Assembly (NCBI GenBank): GCA_964628985.1
Contig: CAZVNJ010000018.1
Span: 1 to 41,409, forward strand
Direction: 5' to 3'
Origin: SURF-43 sp964628985
GTDB taxonomy: Bacteria; Chloroflexota; Dehalococcoidia; UBA2979
Length of the DNA stretch: 41,409 bases
The position numbers were made by a program, and so were the translations under genes. Under the pieces are notes generated by a model. The model saw nothing but the letters and a program-made list of their open reading frames with translations, was not told the origin of the DNA and did not search any database. Positions within the stretch are counted from its first letter, which is position 1; each line of letters opens with the position of its first letter. Below, in pieces: positions 15,315 to 23,143 of this stretch.

Positions 15315-15815
15315 ATGCCCGTCACACCCGACTTCCCGCCGGAAGCCCGCGCTGCCTTCCGTGCGGCGATGGACCTCCACGCCGCCGGCGAGATCGACGC
15401 GGCGATCGCCAGCGCCGAGGGCCTGCTGGAACGCTGGCCGGACTTCGGCGAGGCGCTCTCCTACCTCGGCCAGACGCTGGTGACACGCAAGCGTCGGTTT
15501 GCGGACGGACTCGGCGTGCTCGATCGAGCGATCAAGGCCTCTCCGGAGGACCCGTACGTGCTCTACTCGGCGGGCTGGTGCACGGAGTTCGTCGCCGAGG
15601 AACTCCGCCGGCCGAAGCGGGCACACCAGCCCGTCCCGGGTGATGCCGCGCGATACTACGCGGACGCGAAGACGCTCTTCCTCCGCGCCCTGGCGCTCGA
15701 CCCGGATGAGAAACTGAGGGGCGACGTTGAGGACATGCTGAGCGCGATCAGCAATGCGACCGGCGAGCCATGGGACGAGGGGTTGATCGAACGTGCCGCA
15801 CCTCGACCTCGCTGA
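15315..15815 (+). CDS. TPR-like helical repeat protein
   Basis: The protein has 166 residues from ATG at 15315. It has tandem helix pairs typical of tetratricopeptide repeats: LHAAGEIDAAIASAEGLLE, FADGLGVLDRAIKASPEDPYV and YADAKTLFLRALALDPDEK. Such repeats mediate protein-protein contacts; partner and role are unknown. No signal peptide is seen. The gene appears leaderless, with a -10-like TATCAT six bases upstream. Its last 23 bases overlap the start of the downstream alpha/beta hydrolase, so the two are likely coupled. Confidence 0.82.
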   Translation: MPVTPDFPPEARAAFRAAMDLHAAGEIDAAIASAEGLLERWPDFGEALSYLGQTLVTRKRRFADGLGVLDRAIKASPEDPYVLYSAGWCTEFVAEELRRPKRAHQPVPGDAARYYADAKTLFLRALALDPDEKLRGDVEDMLSAISNATGEPWDEGLIERAAPRPR

Positions 15816-16611
15816 CGGCTTCCGCTTCTATTACGAGGCCCACGGCCCCGCGCCGTCCGAGACCTCCCGCACCCCCATCCTGTTCGCCCACGGCGCCGGC
15901 GGAAATGCCATGTCCTGGTGGCAGCAGGTCCCAGCGTTCGCAGACCAGTACCCCGTCATCACGTTTGACCACCGGGCATTCGGCCGATCTCCGGACCTCG
16001 AGGACGGGCCAGGGCGCATCGCCTTCGGTCCTGACATCCGTGCCCTGCTGGACCACCTCGGCGTGCCTCGGGTCCACTTCGTGGCGCATTCCATGGGGGG
16101 GCGCAGCGCGTTCGGACTGCTGGCGCGCGAGCCGGACCGGTTCGTCTCGCTGGTGTTCTCCGGGACGAACGCGGGCTGTGTGGACGACCGCTATCGGGAG
16201 TTGAAGGCCCAGTTCGAGGCGGACGGGACGCTCGAAGGTTCGCTCCTCCGCCGTGCGCTCAAAGATGGCTTCGCTGCCGAGGATCCCGCCATGGCCTACC
16301 TCTATGCGCGCGTCCGCGCACTCAACCCTAGGCGCGAGCCGGACTTCCTCGCGCCGACCGGCCGCATGGTGAACTACCGGGGCTCGACCGCCACGCGACT
16401 GGTCGATAGCGGTCTGCCGATCCTGTGGATCGTGGGCGACCGTGACCGTGTCATCCCACCAGACCTGATCCGTATTTCCCATGACCTCACTCCCGGCTCA
16501 CGCTTTCACCTCGTGAGGGACGCGGGGCACTCCACCTACTTCGAACGTCCCGACGATTGGAACGGGGCCGTCCGCTCCTTCCTGGACGAAGTTGAGTCCC
16601 GGCGGCAGTAG
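15793..16611 (+). CDS. Alpha/beta hydrolase
   Basis: The protein has 272 residues from GTG at 15793, inside the 3' end of the TPR gene. Motifs are HGAGGNAMSWW (oxyanion region), FDHRAFGRSP, the nucleophile elbow AHSMGG, GDRDRVIP with the catalytic Asp, and DAGHSTYFE with the catalytic His. This is a canonical epoxide-hydrolase/haloperoxidase-like or pimeloyl-ester-type serine hydrolase. It has no signal peptide, so it is cytosolic. The substrate is unknown. Its stop codon lies inside the loop of the terminator hairpin that follows. Confidence 0.92.
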   Translation: MPHLDLADGFRFYYEAHGPAPSETSRTPILFAHGAGGNAMSWWQQVPAFADQYPVITFDHRAFGRSPDLEDGPGRIAFGPDIRALLDHLGVPRVHFVAHSMGGRSAFGLLAREPDRFVSLVFSGTNAGCVDDRYRELKAQFEADGTLEGSLLRRALKDGFAAEDPAMAYLYARVRALNPRREPDFLAPTGRMVNYRGSTATRLVDSGLPILWIVGDRDRVIPPDLIRISHDLTPGSRFHLVRDAGHSTYFERPDDWNGAVRSFLDEVESRRQ

Positions 16612-16625
16612 CCGCCGACATTTTT
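16600..16625 (+). terminator. Rho-independent terminator overlapping the hydrolase stop
   Basis: CGGCGGC (16600-16606) pairs with GCCGCCG (16611-16617) around AGTA, followed three bases later by TTTTT (16621-16625). The TAG stop (16609-16611) is inside the hairpin. Confidence 0.85.
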
Positions 16626-16659
16626 CCCAGCCTCGGTTCCCTATCGATCGATTCTGTGC

Positions 16660-16699
16660 GAACGGTCGGAGTGACGCCCCGTTCTATCAGCCGAACGGG
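16660..16699 (+). promoter_or_regulatory. Three-part inverted repeat that can form two exclusive hairpins
   Basis: GAACGG (16660-16665), CCGTTC (16679-16684) and GAACGG (16693-16698) lie in the gap before the cadherin-like gene. The central element can pair with either flank; the second pairing extends to 7 bp (CCCGTTC/GAACGGG). The layout allows an RNA switch or a tandem operator. The RBS and ATG of the next gene follow within 30 bases. Confidence 0.4.
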
Positions 16700-16725
16700 T
16701 GGCGGCCCGAAGGGAGTCGGGCAGA

Positions 16726-18093
16726 ATGAGTCCACAGGCAGCCTGGCAACGGGCTCGATACGCGCGGTTGCAGACACTGGGGCTGTTTGCAGCGATCGGC
16801 ATCCTTGCCGGCGCGATTGCGATCCCAGCGATGGCCCAGCAGGTCACCAACCAGGTACCAGTTGCCGGGGCGGACACGGTCACCACGGCGGAAGACACAG
16901 CCACCACCGTCGCGGTCCTCGCGAATGACACAGACGCCGACGGACACACGTTGACGGTCTCCGGCACCACCAACCCGGCCCACGGCACTGTCGCCGTGAA
17001 CGCCGGTAGCACCATCACGTACACGCCGACCGCGAACTATCACGGGGCGGACACCTTCACCTATACGGTGAGCGACGGGAACGGTGGCACGGCCACGGGC
17101 GTGGTGAGTGTCACCGTCACTCCGGTGAACGATGCCCCCGTCGCGGTCGCCGACACGGCGACCGCCGCCGCCGGTACGTCCACGGTGACCGTCCTCGCCA
17201 ACGACACTGATGCCGACGGCGACACGCTCGCGATCACCGCGGTCACACAGGGTGCCCACGGCGCAGTGGCGGCTTCCGCGGCAGGCGTCATCGTCTACAC
17301 GCCAGCCGTGGGCTTCAGCGGCACTGACGCGTTCACCTACACGATCAGTGACGGGCACGGCGGCAGCGCCACCGGAACTGTGGTCATGACCGTGACGGCC
17401 GCCAACCGGGGGCCGGTAGCGACGAACGACTCGCTCACCCTGAAGCAGGGCACCAGTAAGACGGTCGTCGTGCTGCTGAACGACACGGACCCGGATGGCG
17501 ACTCGCTTCTGGTGACGGCCGTGACGCAGCCAGCGCACGGCACAGTTGTCCTGAACGCCAGCAGCAGCATCACTTACACGCCGGCCGCCGGCTACGTGGG
17601 ACCGGACGCCTTTGCCTACACGGCGATGGACCCGTCCGGCGCGACGGCAGTCGGCACGGTCTCCGTCACCGTCACGGCGAAGACCAACGCCAATGACGAT
17701 GATGATGACGACGAGGACGGTGACAGCCGAGCGCACAAGGAACTCTGCAAGGACGGCCTCTGGCGGCTACTGGGCTTCAAGAACCAGGGCCAGTGCGTCT
17801 CCACCAGCGTCCGCTTCGCGAACAATGTGAACTTCGACGGCAATATCGCCCTCGTGCTCTCGATGCTTGCTGACCGGCGGATCTCCTTGCAGGACATCCT
17901 GGAGAGGGGCAACACAATCACCCTGGATCCGATCGTCCTGATTCAGCCGGTGATTGTGCAGCCGGTCGTGACGGTCAAGCAGCCGGTGATCAGTAGCGGC
18001 GGCAACGGCAACGGCAATGACAGCCAGGCCGTCATCTCCTTCGCAGAGAAGGAGCGCCCGACTATCGAGAAGAAGCGGAGCCGACGGGACTAA
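16726..18093 (+). CDS. Secreted protein with three cadherin-like repeats
   Basis: The protein has 455 residues from ATG at 16726, preceded by GGGAG; an in-frame GTG at 16699 lies before the RBS. A signal peptide of about 38 residues ends at AMAQQ. Three tandem repeats of about 90 residues follow, each with VLANDTDADGDTL-type, AHGTVA-type and GxDxFTYTVSDGxGG-type segments, as in cadherin-like/Big_9 (VCBS-like) modules that bind calcium in adhesins. After them come an acidic run (DDDDDDEDGD), a Cys-pair module CKDGLWRLLGFKNQGQC, a Val/Pro/Gln stretch and a basic end. There is no membrane anchor. It probably acts at or beyond the cell surface in adhesion or matrix. A shared terminator follows. 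Confidence 0.88.
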   Translation: MSPQAAWQRARYARLQTLGLFAAIGILAGAIAIPAMAQQVTNQVPVAGADTVTTAEDTATTVAVLANDTDADGHTLTVSGTTNPAHGTVAVNAGSTITYTPTANYHGADTFTYTVSDGNGGTATGVVSVTVTPVNDAPVAVADTATAAAGTSTVTVLANDTDADGDTLAITAVTQGAHGAVAASAAGVIVYTPAVGFSGTDAFTYTISDGHGGSATGTVVMTVTAANRGPVATNDSLTLKQGTSKTVVVLLNDTDPDGDSLLVTAVTQPAHGTVVLNASSSITYTPAAGYVGPDAFAYTAMDPSGATAVGTVSVTVTAKTNANDDDDDDEDGDSRAHKELCKDGLWRLLGFKNQGQCVSTSVRFANNVNFDGNIALVLSMLADRRISLQDILERGNTITLDPIVLIQPVIVQPVVTVKQPVISSGGNGNGNDSQAVISFAEKERPTIEKKRSRRD

Positions 18094-18120
18094 CCCGCCC
18101 CACCCATCGCGGGGGCACTG

Positions 18121-18150
18121 CCGCCCCTGTCACATACGTGGCAGGGGCGG
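18121..18150 (+). terminator. Bidirectional hairpin between convergent genes
   Basis: CCGCCCCTGTCAC (18121-18133) pairs with GTGGCAGGGGCGG (18138-18150) in a 13-bp stem with one GU and loop ATAC. TGGTCTTGTCT follows on the plus strand. It serves the cadherin-like gene (+) and possibly the dehydratase (-). Confidence 0.8.
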
Positions 18151-18159
18151 TGGTCTTGT

Positions 18160-18456
18160 CTACCCGTGCAGCCGCGCGTTGATCTGCGCCGCCAGGGCCG
18201 TGTCCATCGAAGTCACCCCACCAGCGTCGTGGGTCGAGAGGGTGATCCCCACCCGGTTGTAGACATTCGTCAGTTCCGGATGATGGTCCGCGCGCTCCGC
18301 GAGCGCCCCCACCTGCACAATGAAGCCGAGGGCTGCGACGAAGTCCGGGAACTCGAAGTCACGTCGGATCGCCCCACCCTCTCGTCGCCAGCCCTCGAGC
18401 CCCGCGACCGCCGCGTCGACCTGATCGTCGGTCAAGCGATCCCGCTTGCCTGCCAT
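18160..18456 (-). CDS. Pterin-4a-carbinolamine dehydratase-like protein
   Basis: The protein has 98 residues from ATG at 18456, with GAGGAGG upstream; the frame back to 18585 is spurious. The DCoH/PhhB family is identified by ADHHPELTNVYNRVGITLST, which holds the catalytic His pair, then THDAGGVT. The enzyme dehydrates 4a-hydroxytetrahydrobiopterin after aromatic amino acid hydroxylation. Many bacterial homologues occur without a hydroxylase, possibly acting in folate or molybdopterin metabolism. No hydroxylase is in the window, so the role is open. It is divergent from the aminotransferase gene (127-base gap). Confidence 0.93.
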   Translation of the reverse strand: MAGKRDRLTDDQVDAAVAGLEGWRREGGAIRRDFEFPDFVAALGFIVQVGALAERADHHPELTNVYNRVGITLSTHDAGGVTSMDTALAAQINARLHG

Positions 18457-18583
18457 GAGAGCCTCCTCTGCCGCGATCTGAGGGTATCCGTGCCGCCGGA
18501 GGCTTGCCTCGACGGGTACGGGACGGCGACACTGATCACCCCACACGGGGGCGGCGGCGGGCCGGTACCGGAGGGCGCGAGCC

Positions 18584-19930
18584 ATGTCCTCGATCCTCGA
18601 GACGTATGAGGCGATGCACCGTGGTTCTCGTCTGCTTGCCGCCCAGGCGGCTCAGACGTTCCCCTCCGGCGTGACACATGACGCGCGCGCGTTCCAGCCC
18701 TTCCCGATCTATGTGCAGCGGGCCGCCGGCCCGCGCAAGTGGGACGTCGATGGCAACGAGTACGTCGACTACATCGGCGGACACGGAGCCTTGCTACTCG
18801 GCCACAACCGCCCGGAGGTGGTGGCCGCGATCCATGACGCCCTCGCGCGCGGCACGCACTTCGGTTCCTCCCACGACCTCGAAGTCGCATGGGGCCGCCA
18901 GGTCATCGACATGGTGCCGTGCGCAGAGCGAGTCCGCTTCACCGCGAGCGGCACTGAGGCGACGATGATGGCGCTTCGCCTCGCCCGCGCATTCACCGGG
19001 CGGGACCGGGTCGTCAAGTTGGAAGAGCACTTCCACGGATGGAACGACCTCGTGGTCGGGCGCCTCGTCGGCGAGGACCCGCATCCGCATTCCGTCGGCG
19101 TGCCGGATGGGTTCTACGACGCCCTGACCGTCATCCCGTCAGGCGACGTGCGCGCGCTGGAGGATGCACTCCGAGCGCGGGATGTCGCCGCGGTCATCCT
19201 GGAGCCGACTGGTGCGCACTGGGGAACGCATCCGCTCTCGGAGGCCTACTTGCACGAGGCTCGTCGACTCACGCGCGAGACGGGGACGCTCTTCATCATG
19301 GACGAGGTGATCACCGGGTTCCGTATGGCGCCTGGCGGAGCGCAAGAGCGGTACGGCATCATGCCGGACCTCTCCTCGGTGGCAAAGATCGTTGCGGGCG
19401 GGCTTCCCGGAGGCGCCGTCGTGGGCCGCGCGGACATCCTCGAGTACCTCGAACTCCGCGAAGGCGACCTGGATTGGAACGGGAAGCAGCGCATCAGCCA
19501 CCAGGGGACGTTCAACGCCAACCCTGTGTGCGCTGCCGCGGGACTCACCGCCCTGCGGCTGATCGCTGCTGGCGGCGAGTGCGAGCGCGCCGATGTGACC
19601 GCCGAGCAACTCGTGCGCGGCCTGAACGATCTGTTCCGTCGCAAGTCGGTCCCGGGGTCAGCCTGGGCCGTCTCCTCCATGTGGCACGTCAACCTCGGTG
19701 CCCCTGCCCCCTTTCCCACCGAGGTGGAATGGGACGCCTCTGAGGAGCCGCGTGGCATCGAGGCAGCCCTCGTCCGGCCGCTGCGTCAGGCGCTGTACAA
19801 CCACGGCGTGGACCTCATGGGGAACGGCGGAATGGTCTCCAGCACCCATGGCGAGCGAGAAGTCGAAGACACCGTCCGCGCCTTCGACGCTGCCATCGCA
19901 GACCTCCGCGCCGAGGGACTACTGGGTTAG
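18584..19930 (+). CDS. Class III PLP-dependent aminotransferase (glutamate-1-semialdehyde aminomutase-like)
   Basis: The protein has 448 residues; the ATG follows CCGGAGGG. Features of fold-type I class III enzymes are FPSGVTHDARAF near the start, RFTASGTEATMMALRLARA (PLP phosphate region), the DEVITGFR motif with the ring-binding Asp, and the Schiff-base Lys in SSVAKIVAGGLPGG. The overall form is close to HemL, but no other haem gene is nearby and the central sequence (EPTGAHWGTHP) differs from what I expect of HemL. A general amino-transfer role on another substrate is equally likely. Its stop overlaps the convergent SulP stop. Confidence 0.9.
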   Translation: MSSILETYEAMHRGSRLLAAQAAQTFPSGVTHDARAFQPFPIYVQRAAGPRKWDVDGNEYVDYIGGHGALLLGHNRPEVVAAIHDALARGTHFGSSHDLEVAWGRQVIDMVPCAERVRFTASGTEATMMALRLARAFTGRDRVVKLEEHFHGWNDLVVGRLVGEDPHPHSVGVPDGFYDALTVIPSGDVRALEDALRARDVAAVILEPTGAHWGTHPLSEAYLHEARRLTRETGTLFIMDEVITGFRMAPGGAQERYGIMPDLSSVAKIVAGGLPGGAVVGRADILEYLELREGDLDWNGKQRISHQGTFNANPVCAAAGLTALRLIAAGGECERADVTAEQLVRGLNDLFRRKSVPGSAWAVSSMWHVNLGAPAPFPTEVEWDASEEPRGIEAALVRPLRQALYNHGVDLMGNGGMVSSTHGEREVEDTVRAFDAAIADLRAEGLLG

Positions 19931-21639
19931 CCCGCCCCGGCCGCGTCATCCATCTCGGTGCCCGTCACCGCGCGTACGGCATCTTCCGCGCGTGCGAAGA
20001 CGCCGTCCGGACCGACGAGTTCGAAGATCCCAAAGCGCCGGAGTGTCGCCGTCACCTCCGGCTGAATATCGCTCAGTATCAGGCGGCCTCCGGCGTGGCG
20101 ACGTTGCTCCGCGATCCCGCGGAGCATGATCAGCCCGGATGAGTCGATGTAGTGGAGGTCGCGCAGCCGGAGGACGAGTGGACGGTCGTCGTGCCCGATC
20201 AGGGCACGCTCAAACTCTGCGGCCGAATGGAACGACAGCACGCCCTGCACGTTGAAGAACGCCACCTCCGGGTGCGCATGGAGCAGCGTCACGAGCTCTG
20301 GGGGAATCCAGCCGTCCCCACCTGCCTCTGCGACGACCGCGGCAACTGAAGGCACGCGCGTCAGCCTCCGCAATAACAGCATGATCGACGCGATGATCCC
20401 CAGGGCAATCGCGTAGGTCAGGTCCAGGAACAGGGTGGCCAGCGCGGTCCCCACCAGGGCCACGAGGTCCTCGCGCGGTGCCCCCCGGAGGAGTCGCACC
20501 ACTTCAGGGACGTCGGCGATGTTCCATGCCACCACGATCAGGATTCCGGCCAAGGCGGCAAGGGGGATGTGCGCCCCCAGCCCGCCGAGGGCGACCGTGG
20601 CCGCGAGGACCGTTGCTGAGTGGGTGACGCCAGTCAGCCGCGAGGTCGCGCCATTACGGATGCCCGTGGCAGTCCGGGCAATGGCCGCCGTCGCCGGGAT
20701 CCCGCCCATGATCGGCGAGATCATGTTCGCCAGCCCCTGTCCCAGCAGCTCTCGGTCGGCATCATGTCTCGTCGCCGCAGGGATCATGTTGTCCGCGACC
20801 ACAGCCGAGAGGAGGGACTCGACCCCTGAGAGGACAGCGATCGCCGCTGCGAGCGGCATCAGTTCGAGCACCAGTGCCGGGCGCGCTGCAATGAGGAAGT
20901 CGAGGTCCGGCGCGGGCAGGCCTGCGGAGAGACTTCCGTAGCGGCTCCCCAGCGTCGGCGTGTCGAGGTCGAAGAGCGCGACAGCAGCCGCCGCGCCAAT
21001 GACGACAATCAGTGGCCCAGGAACTCGGTGCGGAACGCGCTGCCAGGCGATGAGGAAGGCGATGCAGCTGAGCCCGAGCGCAGGGGTCGTCGCCCGTACC
21101 GAGCCGATGTGAATGACAGTGTCCGCGAGCTTCTCGTGGAAGTGCTCCAGTGCCGGGTCCGTGCCAGACACCGCCAGCAGCGTATTGACCTGGCTGAATG
21201 CGATCGCGAGCGCGATCCCTGCCGTGAATCCAACGACGACGAGGCCGGGCATGAACCGGACCAGCCGGCCGAGGCGCAGGCGCCACATGACGATCAAAAT
21301 CGCGCCACTCAGGAAGCCGAGCAGCGGCAGCGCCTGTGCGCCGTAGCGGATCACAGCATGGGCCAGCAGCGGCACCAGAGCCGCGGTGGGTCCGGTGATA
21401 TTGAATCGGGAACCGCCGAAGAGGGAGGCGGTAGCACCAGCAAAGACTGCCGTGTAGAGCCCGGCAACCGGTGACACTCCGACCGCGACAGCAAGGGCAA
21501 TGGAGAGCGGGATCGCGACGACACCCACGATGACGCCCGCGACCAGGTTCGCGAACACCTCTTGACGCGGCATCGACAGGCTCAGTGCGCCCACGGCGTC
21601 TCCGGCACCCTGGTCGAGCATCCACCTCGGCCGAAACAC
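19927..21639 (-). CDS. SulP-family anion transporter with STAS domain
   Basis: The protein has 570 residues from GTG at 21639; ATG at 21621 is an alternative. The membrane part (about 25-430) has many hydrophobic spans with the SulP start (AGVIVGVVAIPLSIALAVAVG, then GLYTAVFAG) and a NMISPIMGGIPATAAIARTA segment. The C-terminal STAS domain (about 455-560) contains RDLHYIDSSGLIMLRG, a regulatory Ser site. SulP proteins carry sulfate, bicarbonate or other anions, often with sodium or protons; the ion cannot be read here. It is convergent with the aminotransferase, with stops TTA/TAG overlapping. Confidence 0.93.
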   Translation of the reverse strand: MFRPRWMLDQGAGDAVGALSLSMPRQEVFANLVAGVIVGVVAIPLSIALAVAVGVSPVAGLYTAVFAGATASLFGGSRFNITGPTAALVPLLAHAVIRYGAQALPLLGFLSGAILIVMWRLRLGRLVRFMPGLVVVGFTAGIALAIAFSQVNTLLAVSGTDPALEHFHEKLADTVIHIGSVRATTPALGLSCIAFLIAWQRVPHRVPGPLIVVIGAAAAVALFDLDTPTLGSRYGSLSAGLPAPDLDFLIAARPALVLELMPLAAAIAVLSGVESLLSAVVADNMIPAATRHDADRELLGQGLANMISPIMGGIPATAAIARTATGIRNGATSRLTGVTHSATVLAATVALGGLGAHIPLAALAGILIVVAWNIADVPEVVRLLRGAPREDLVALVGTALATLFLDLTYAIALGIIASIMLLLRRLTRVPSVAAVVAEAGGDGWIPPELVTLLHAHPEVAFFNVQGVLSFHSAAEFERALIGHDDRPLVLRLRDLHYIDSSGLIMLRGIAEQRRHAGGRLILSDIQPEVTATLRRFGIFELVGPDGVFARAEDAVRAVTGTEMDDAAGAG

Positions 21640-21793
21640 ACGGAAGGGGACCTAAGTCATGCCTTCAAAGAGGCTCTTCGGGGGCGTATAGGCGGTCGCG
21701 CAGATTCAGACCGGCTTCCCTGTGGATGAAGTGTGGATAATTGGGGAAAGTCCGACCGTCTGGACGCGGATTCGGCTGACATACTTCCAAGCG

Positions 21794-22453
21794 ATGGCGG
21801 GGAAGATTCGCGGGTCACTTGGCCGCGCGCTGCGGCGCGTGCTGGTGCGCGCAGCGTGGGCTGCCGGCGCAGGCTTCGCGTGCGCGGTCGCAATCGGCAT
21901 TGCGGCATTCGCCCTCGGTGTGAGTCCGCCGGAGTCGATTGGCGGTGCCACGAGTGCGGCCGCCTCGATGTTACCGCAGGGCGCTGGCGAACTGCGCTCG
22001 ATGTTCGTCCGCACCGAGCGCGTCGAGCCCACTCCTGCTGTCATCCCCGCAAACGCCCAGGCGTTCGAGGCCTCACGGGCCGAAGCGGCTTCCACGCAGG
22101 TCGCTCGAGTTCCCGCGCCGCCGCTGCGTGCTGGCGACCGGATCAGCGTCTCTCTCTCGTTCTACTACTGCGAGCCGGGCACCAATCCCGCCGTCATCGG
22201 CGATGGGGGCGGCTTCTGCGGCCACATGCGAGACGGCACCGTGGTCCGGCCGGGCGCGGCCGCTTGTGACTACGCCTACCTCGGCCAGCGCTTCCGCATC
22301 GAGGGCGACCCGGAACAGCGCGAGTATGTCTGCAACGACACGGGGAACATGGTGCACGGCCTCCACCGCGACATCTGGTTCAACGTCGCGGACGAGGGGG
22401 CGGACTGGGTGTTGAAGGTCGGACGCTCCGCCGTCATCGAAATTCTCCCCTAA
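21794..22453 (+). CDS. Membrane-anchored protein with RlpA/3D-like double-psi beta-barrel domain
   Basis: The protein has 219 residues from ATG at 21794. A hydrophobic segment (about 20-45, AGFACAVAIGIAAFALGV) anchors it, followed by an Ala/Pro-rich spacer. The C-terminal 90 residues have paired Cys and the pattern CDYAYLGQRFRI, YVCNDTGNMV, then RDIWF, as in 3D/RlpA-type double-psi barrels of cell-wall lytic or binding proteins. The Asp residues of the barrel (NDTG, RDIWF) are kept. No ribosome site is seen; CATACT (21780-21785) ends 8 bases before the ATG, so the gene may be leaderless. It is divergent from the SulP gene. Confidence 0.8.
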   Translation: MAGKIRGSLGRALRRVLVRAAWAAGAGFACAVAIGIAAFALGVSPPESIGGATSAAASMLPQGAGELRSMFVRTERVEPTPAVIPANAQAFEASRAEAASTQVARVPAPPLRAGDRISVSLSFYYCEPGTNPAVIGDGGGFCGHMRDGTVVRPGAAACDYAYLGQRFRIEGDPEQREYVCNDTGNMVHGLHRDIWFNVADEGADWVLKVGRSAVIEILP

Positions 22454-22532
22454 GCCGGCCCAGTCGCCGAGCGCTCGAATCTGAGCGACCCCGGGAAAAC
22501 GTCCCTCAGAAGCCTTATTCTGCCGCGGGGCC

Positions 22533-22561
22533 TTGCATTGGGGAGGCGCGGGGCCCATCAT
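22533..22561 (+). promoter_or_regulatory. Candidate promoter of the XRE regulator
   Basis: TTGCAT (22533-22538), 17 bases, CATCAT (22556-22561). The palindrome at 22560-22581 begins at the end of the -10, so a bound repressor would cover the start site. Confidence 0.45.
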
Positions 22562-22581
22562 TTGTGCCGTCAGGCACAAAT
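22560..22581. promoter_or_regulatory. Operator-like palindrome upstream of the XRE gene
   Basis: ATTTGTGCC-GTCA-GGCACAAAT is a perfect 9-bp inverted repeat with a four-base centre, 57 bases before the ATG. Its position just after a -10-like CATCAT fits an autoregulatory operator. A terminator is less likely because no T run follows. Confidence 0.65.
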
Positions 22582-22638
22582 TGAGACATCGGTTTCCCAG
22601 TCAGAGGCGACGCCCGCCCAGGCCGTGAGGACAGAGCC

Positions 22639-22965
22639 ATGATGATGGATGACAACACCCGTTCGGCCCTGCGCACTGATGTCGGCGTAAAGATCCGGGA
22701 GTGGCGTCTGCGCCGCGAACTGTCGCAGGCAGAAGTGGCCCGCGGCGCGGGCATCACCCAGGCCTCGCTTTCCAACTACGAGAACGGCAAGCGCGACATG
22801 CCGCTGTCAACGCTCGTGGGGGTGGCCTCGGCCCTCAACGTGTCGCTCGGGGACCTGCTCGAACTGCCCGAGGTGATCGTGATCCGTGACTCCCTGCTCG
22901 GGCGTGCAGTCGAGCAACTCCGTGATCGCCTCCCCGCCGGGCATCTCGCGGAGGCCGCTCTGTAG
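22639..22965 (+). CDS. XRE-family (Cro/CI helix-turn-helix) transcriptional regulator
   Basis: The protein has 108 residues; the ATG follows GAGGAC. The HTH domain spans about 17-72: IREWRLRRELSQAEVARGAG, then ITQASLSNYENGKRDMP with the recognition helix, then LSTLVGVASALNVSLGDLLEL. The short C-terminal tail (about 73-108) has no known effector domain. It is probably a dimeric repressor; the palindrome at 22560-22581 is its likely site. It is followed by a strong terminator, so it is a single-gene unit, not an operon with the MoxR-VWA pair. Confidence 0.93.
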   Translation: MMMDDNTRSALRTDVGVKIREWRLRRELSQAEVARGAGITQASLSNYENGKRDMPLSTLVGVASALNVSLGDLLELPEVIVIRDSLLGRAVEQLRDRLPAGHLAEAAL

Positions 22966-22990
22966 CCAAACTCAGACTCGGCACGACACC

Positions 22991-23026
22991 AGAAGCCCTC
23001 GCTGATGCGAGGGCTTCTTTGTGTTT
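22991..23026 (+). terminator. Rho-independent terminator after the XRE gene
   Basis: AGAAGCCCTCGC (22991-23002) pairs perfectly with GCGAGGGCTTCT (23007-23018) around TGAT, followed by TTGTGTTT. Confidence 0.95.
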
Positions 23027-23105
23027 CGAGCGATGCGGCCAGGCAGGTGTGACGACGGATTACGTGTCATGGTTGATCACACCGAAGGGCCGCTCGACTG
23101 GCGGC

Positions 23106-23111
23106 TATACT
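23106..23111 (+). promoter_or_regulatory. Candidate -10 element (TATACT) for the MoxR-VWA operon
   Basis: TATACT lies 32 bases before the TTG start at 23144 and after the XRE terminator. A clear -35 is missing. Confidence 0.35.
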
Positions 23112-23143
23112 GGCCATCTGCGGACCGGCGGAGGGATACGACT

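Noticed and set aside
18584..19930. Assignment as hemL
   Set aside because: No haem-synthesis neighbours and several differences from the HemL pattern; left as a class III aminotransferase.
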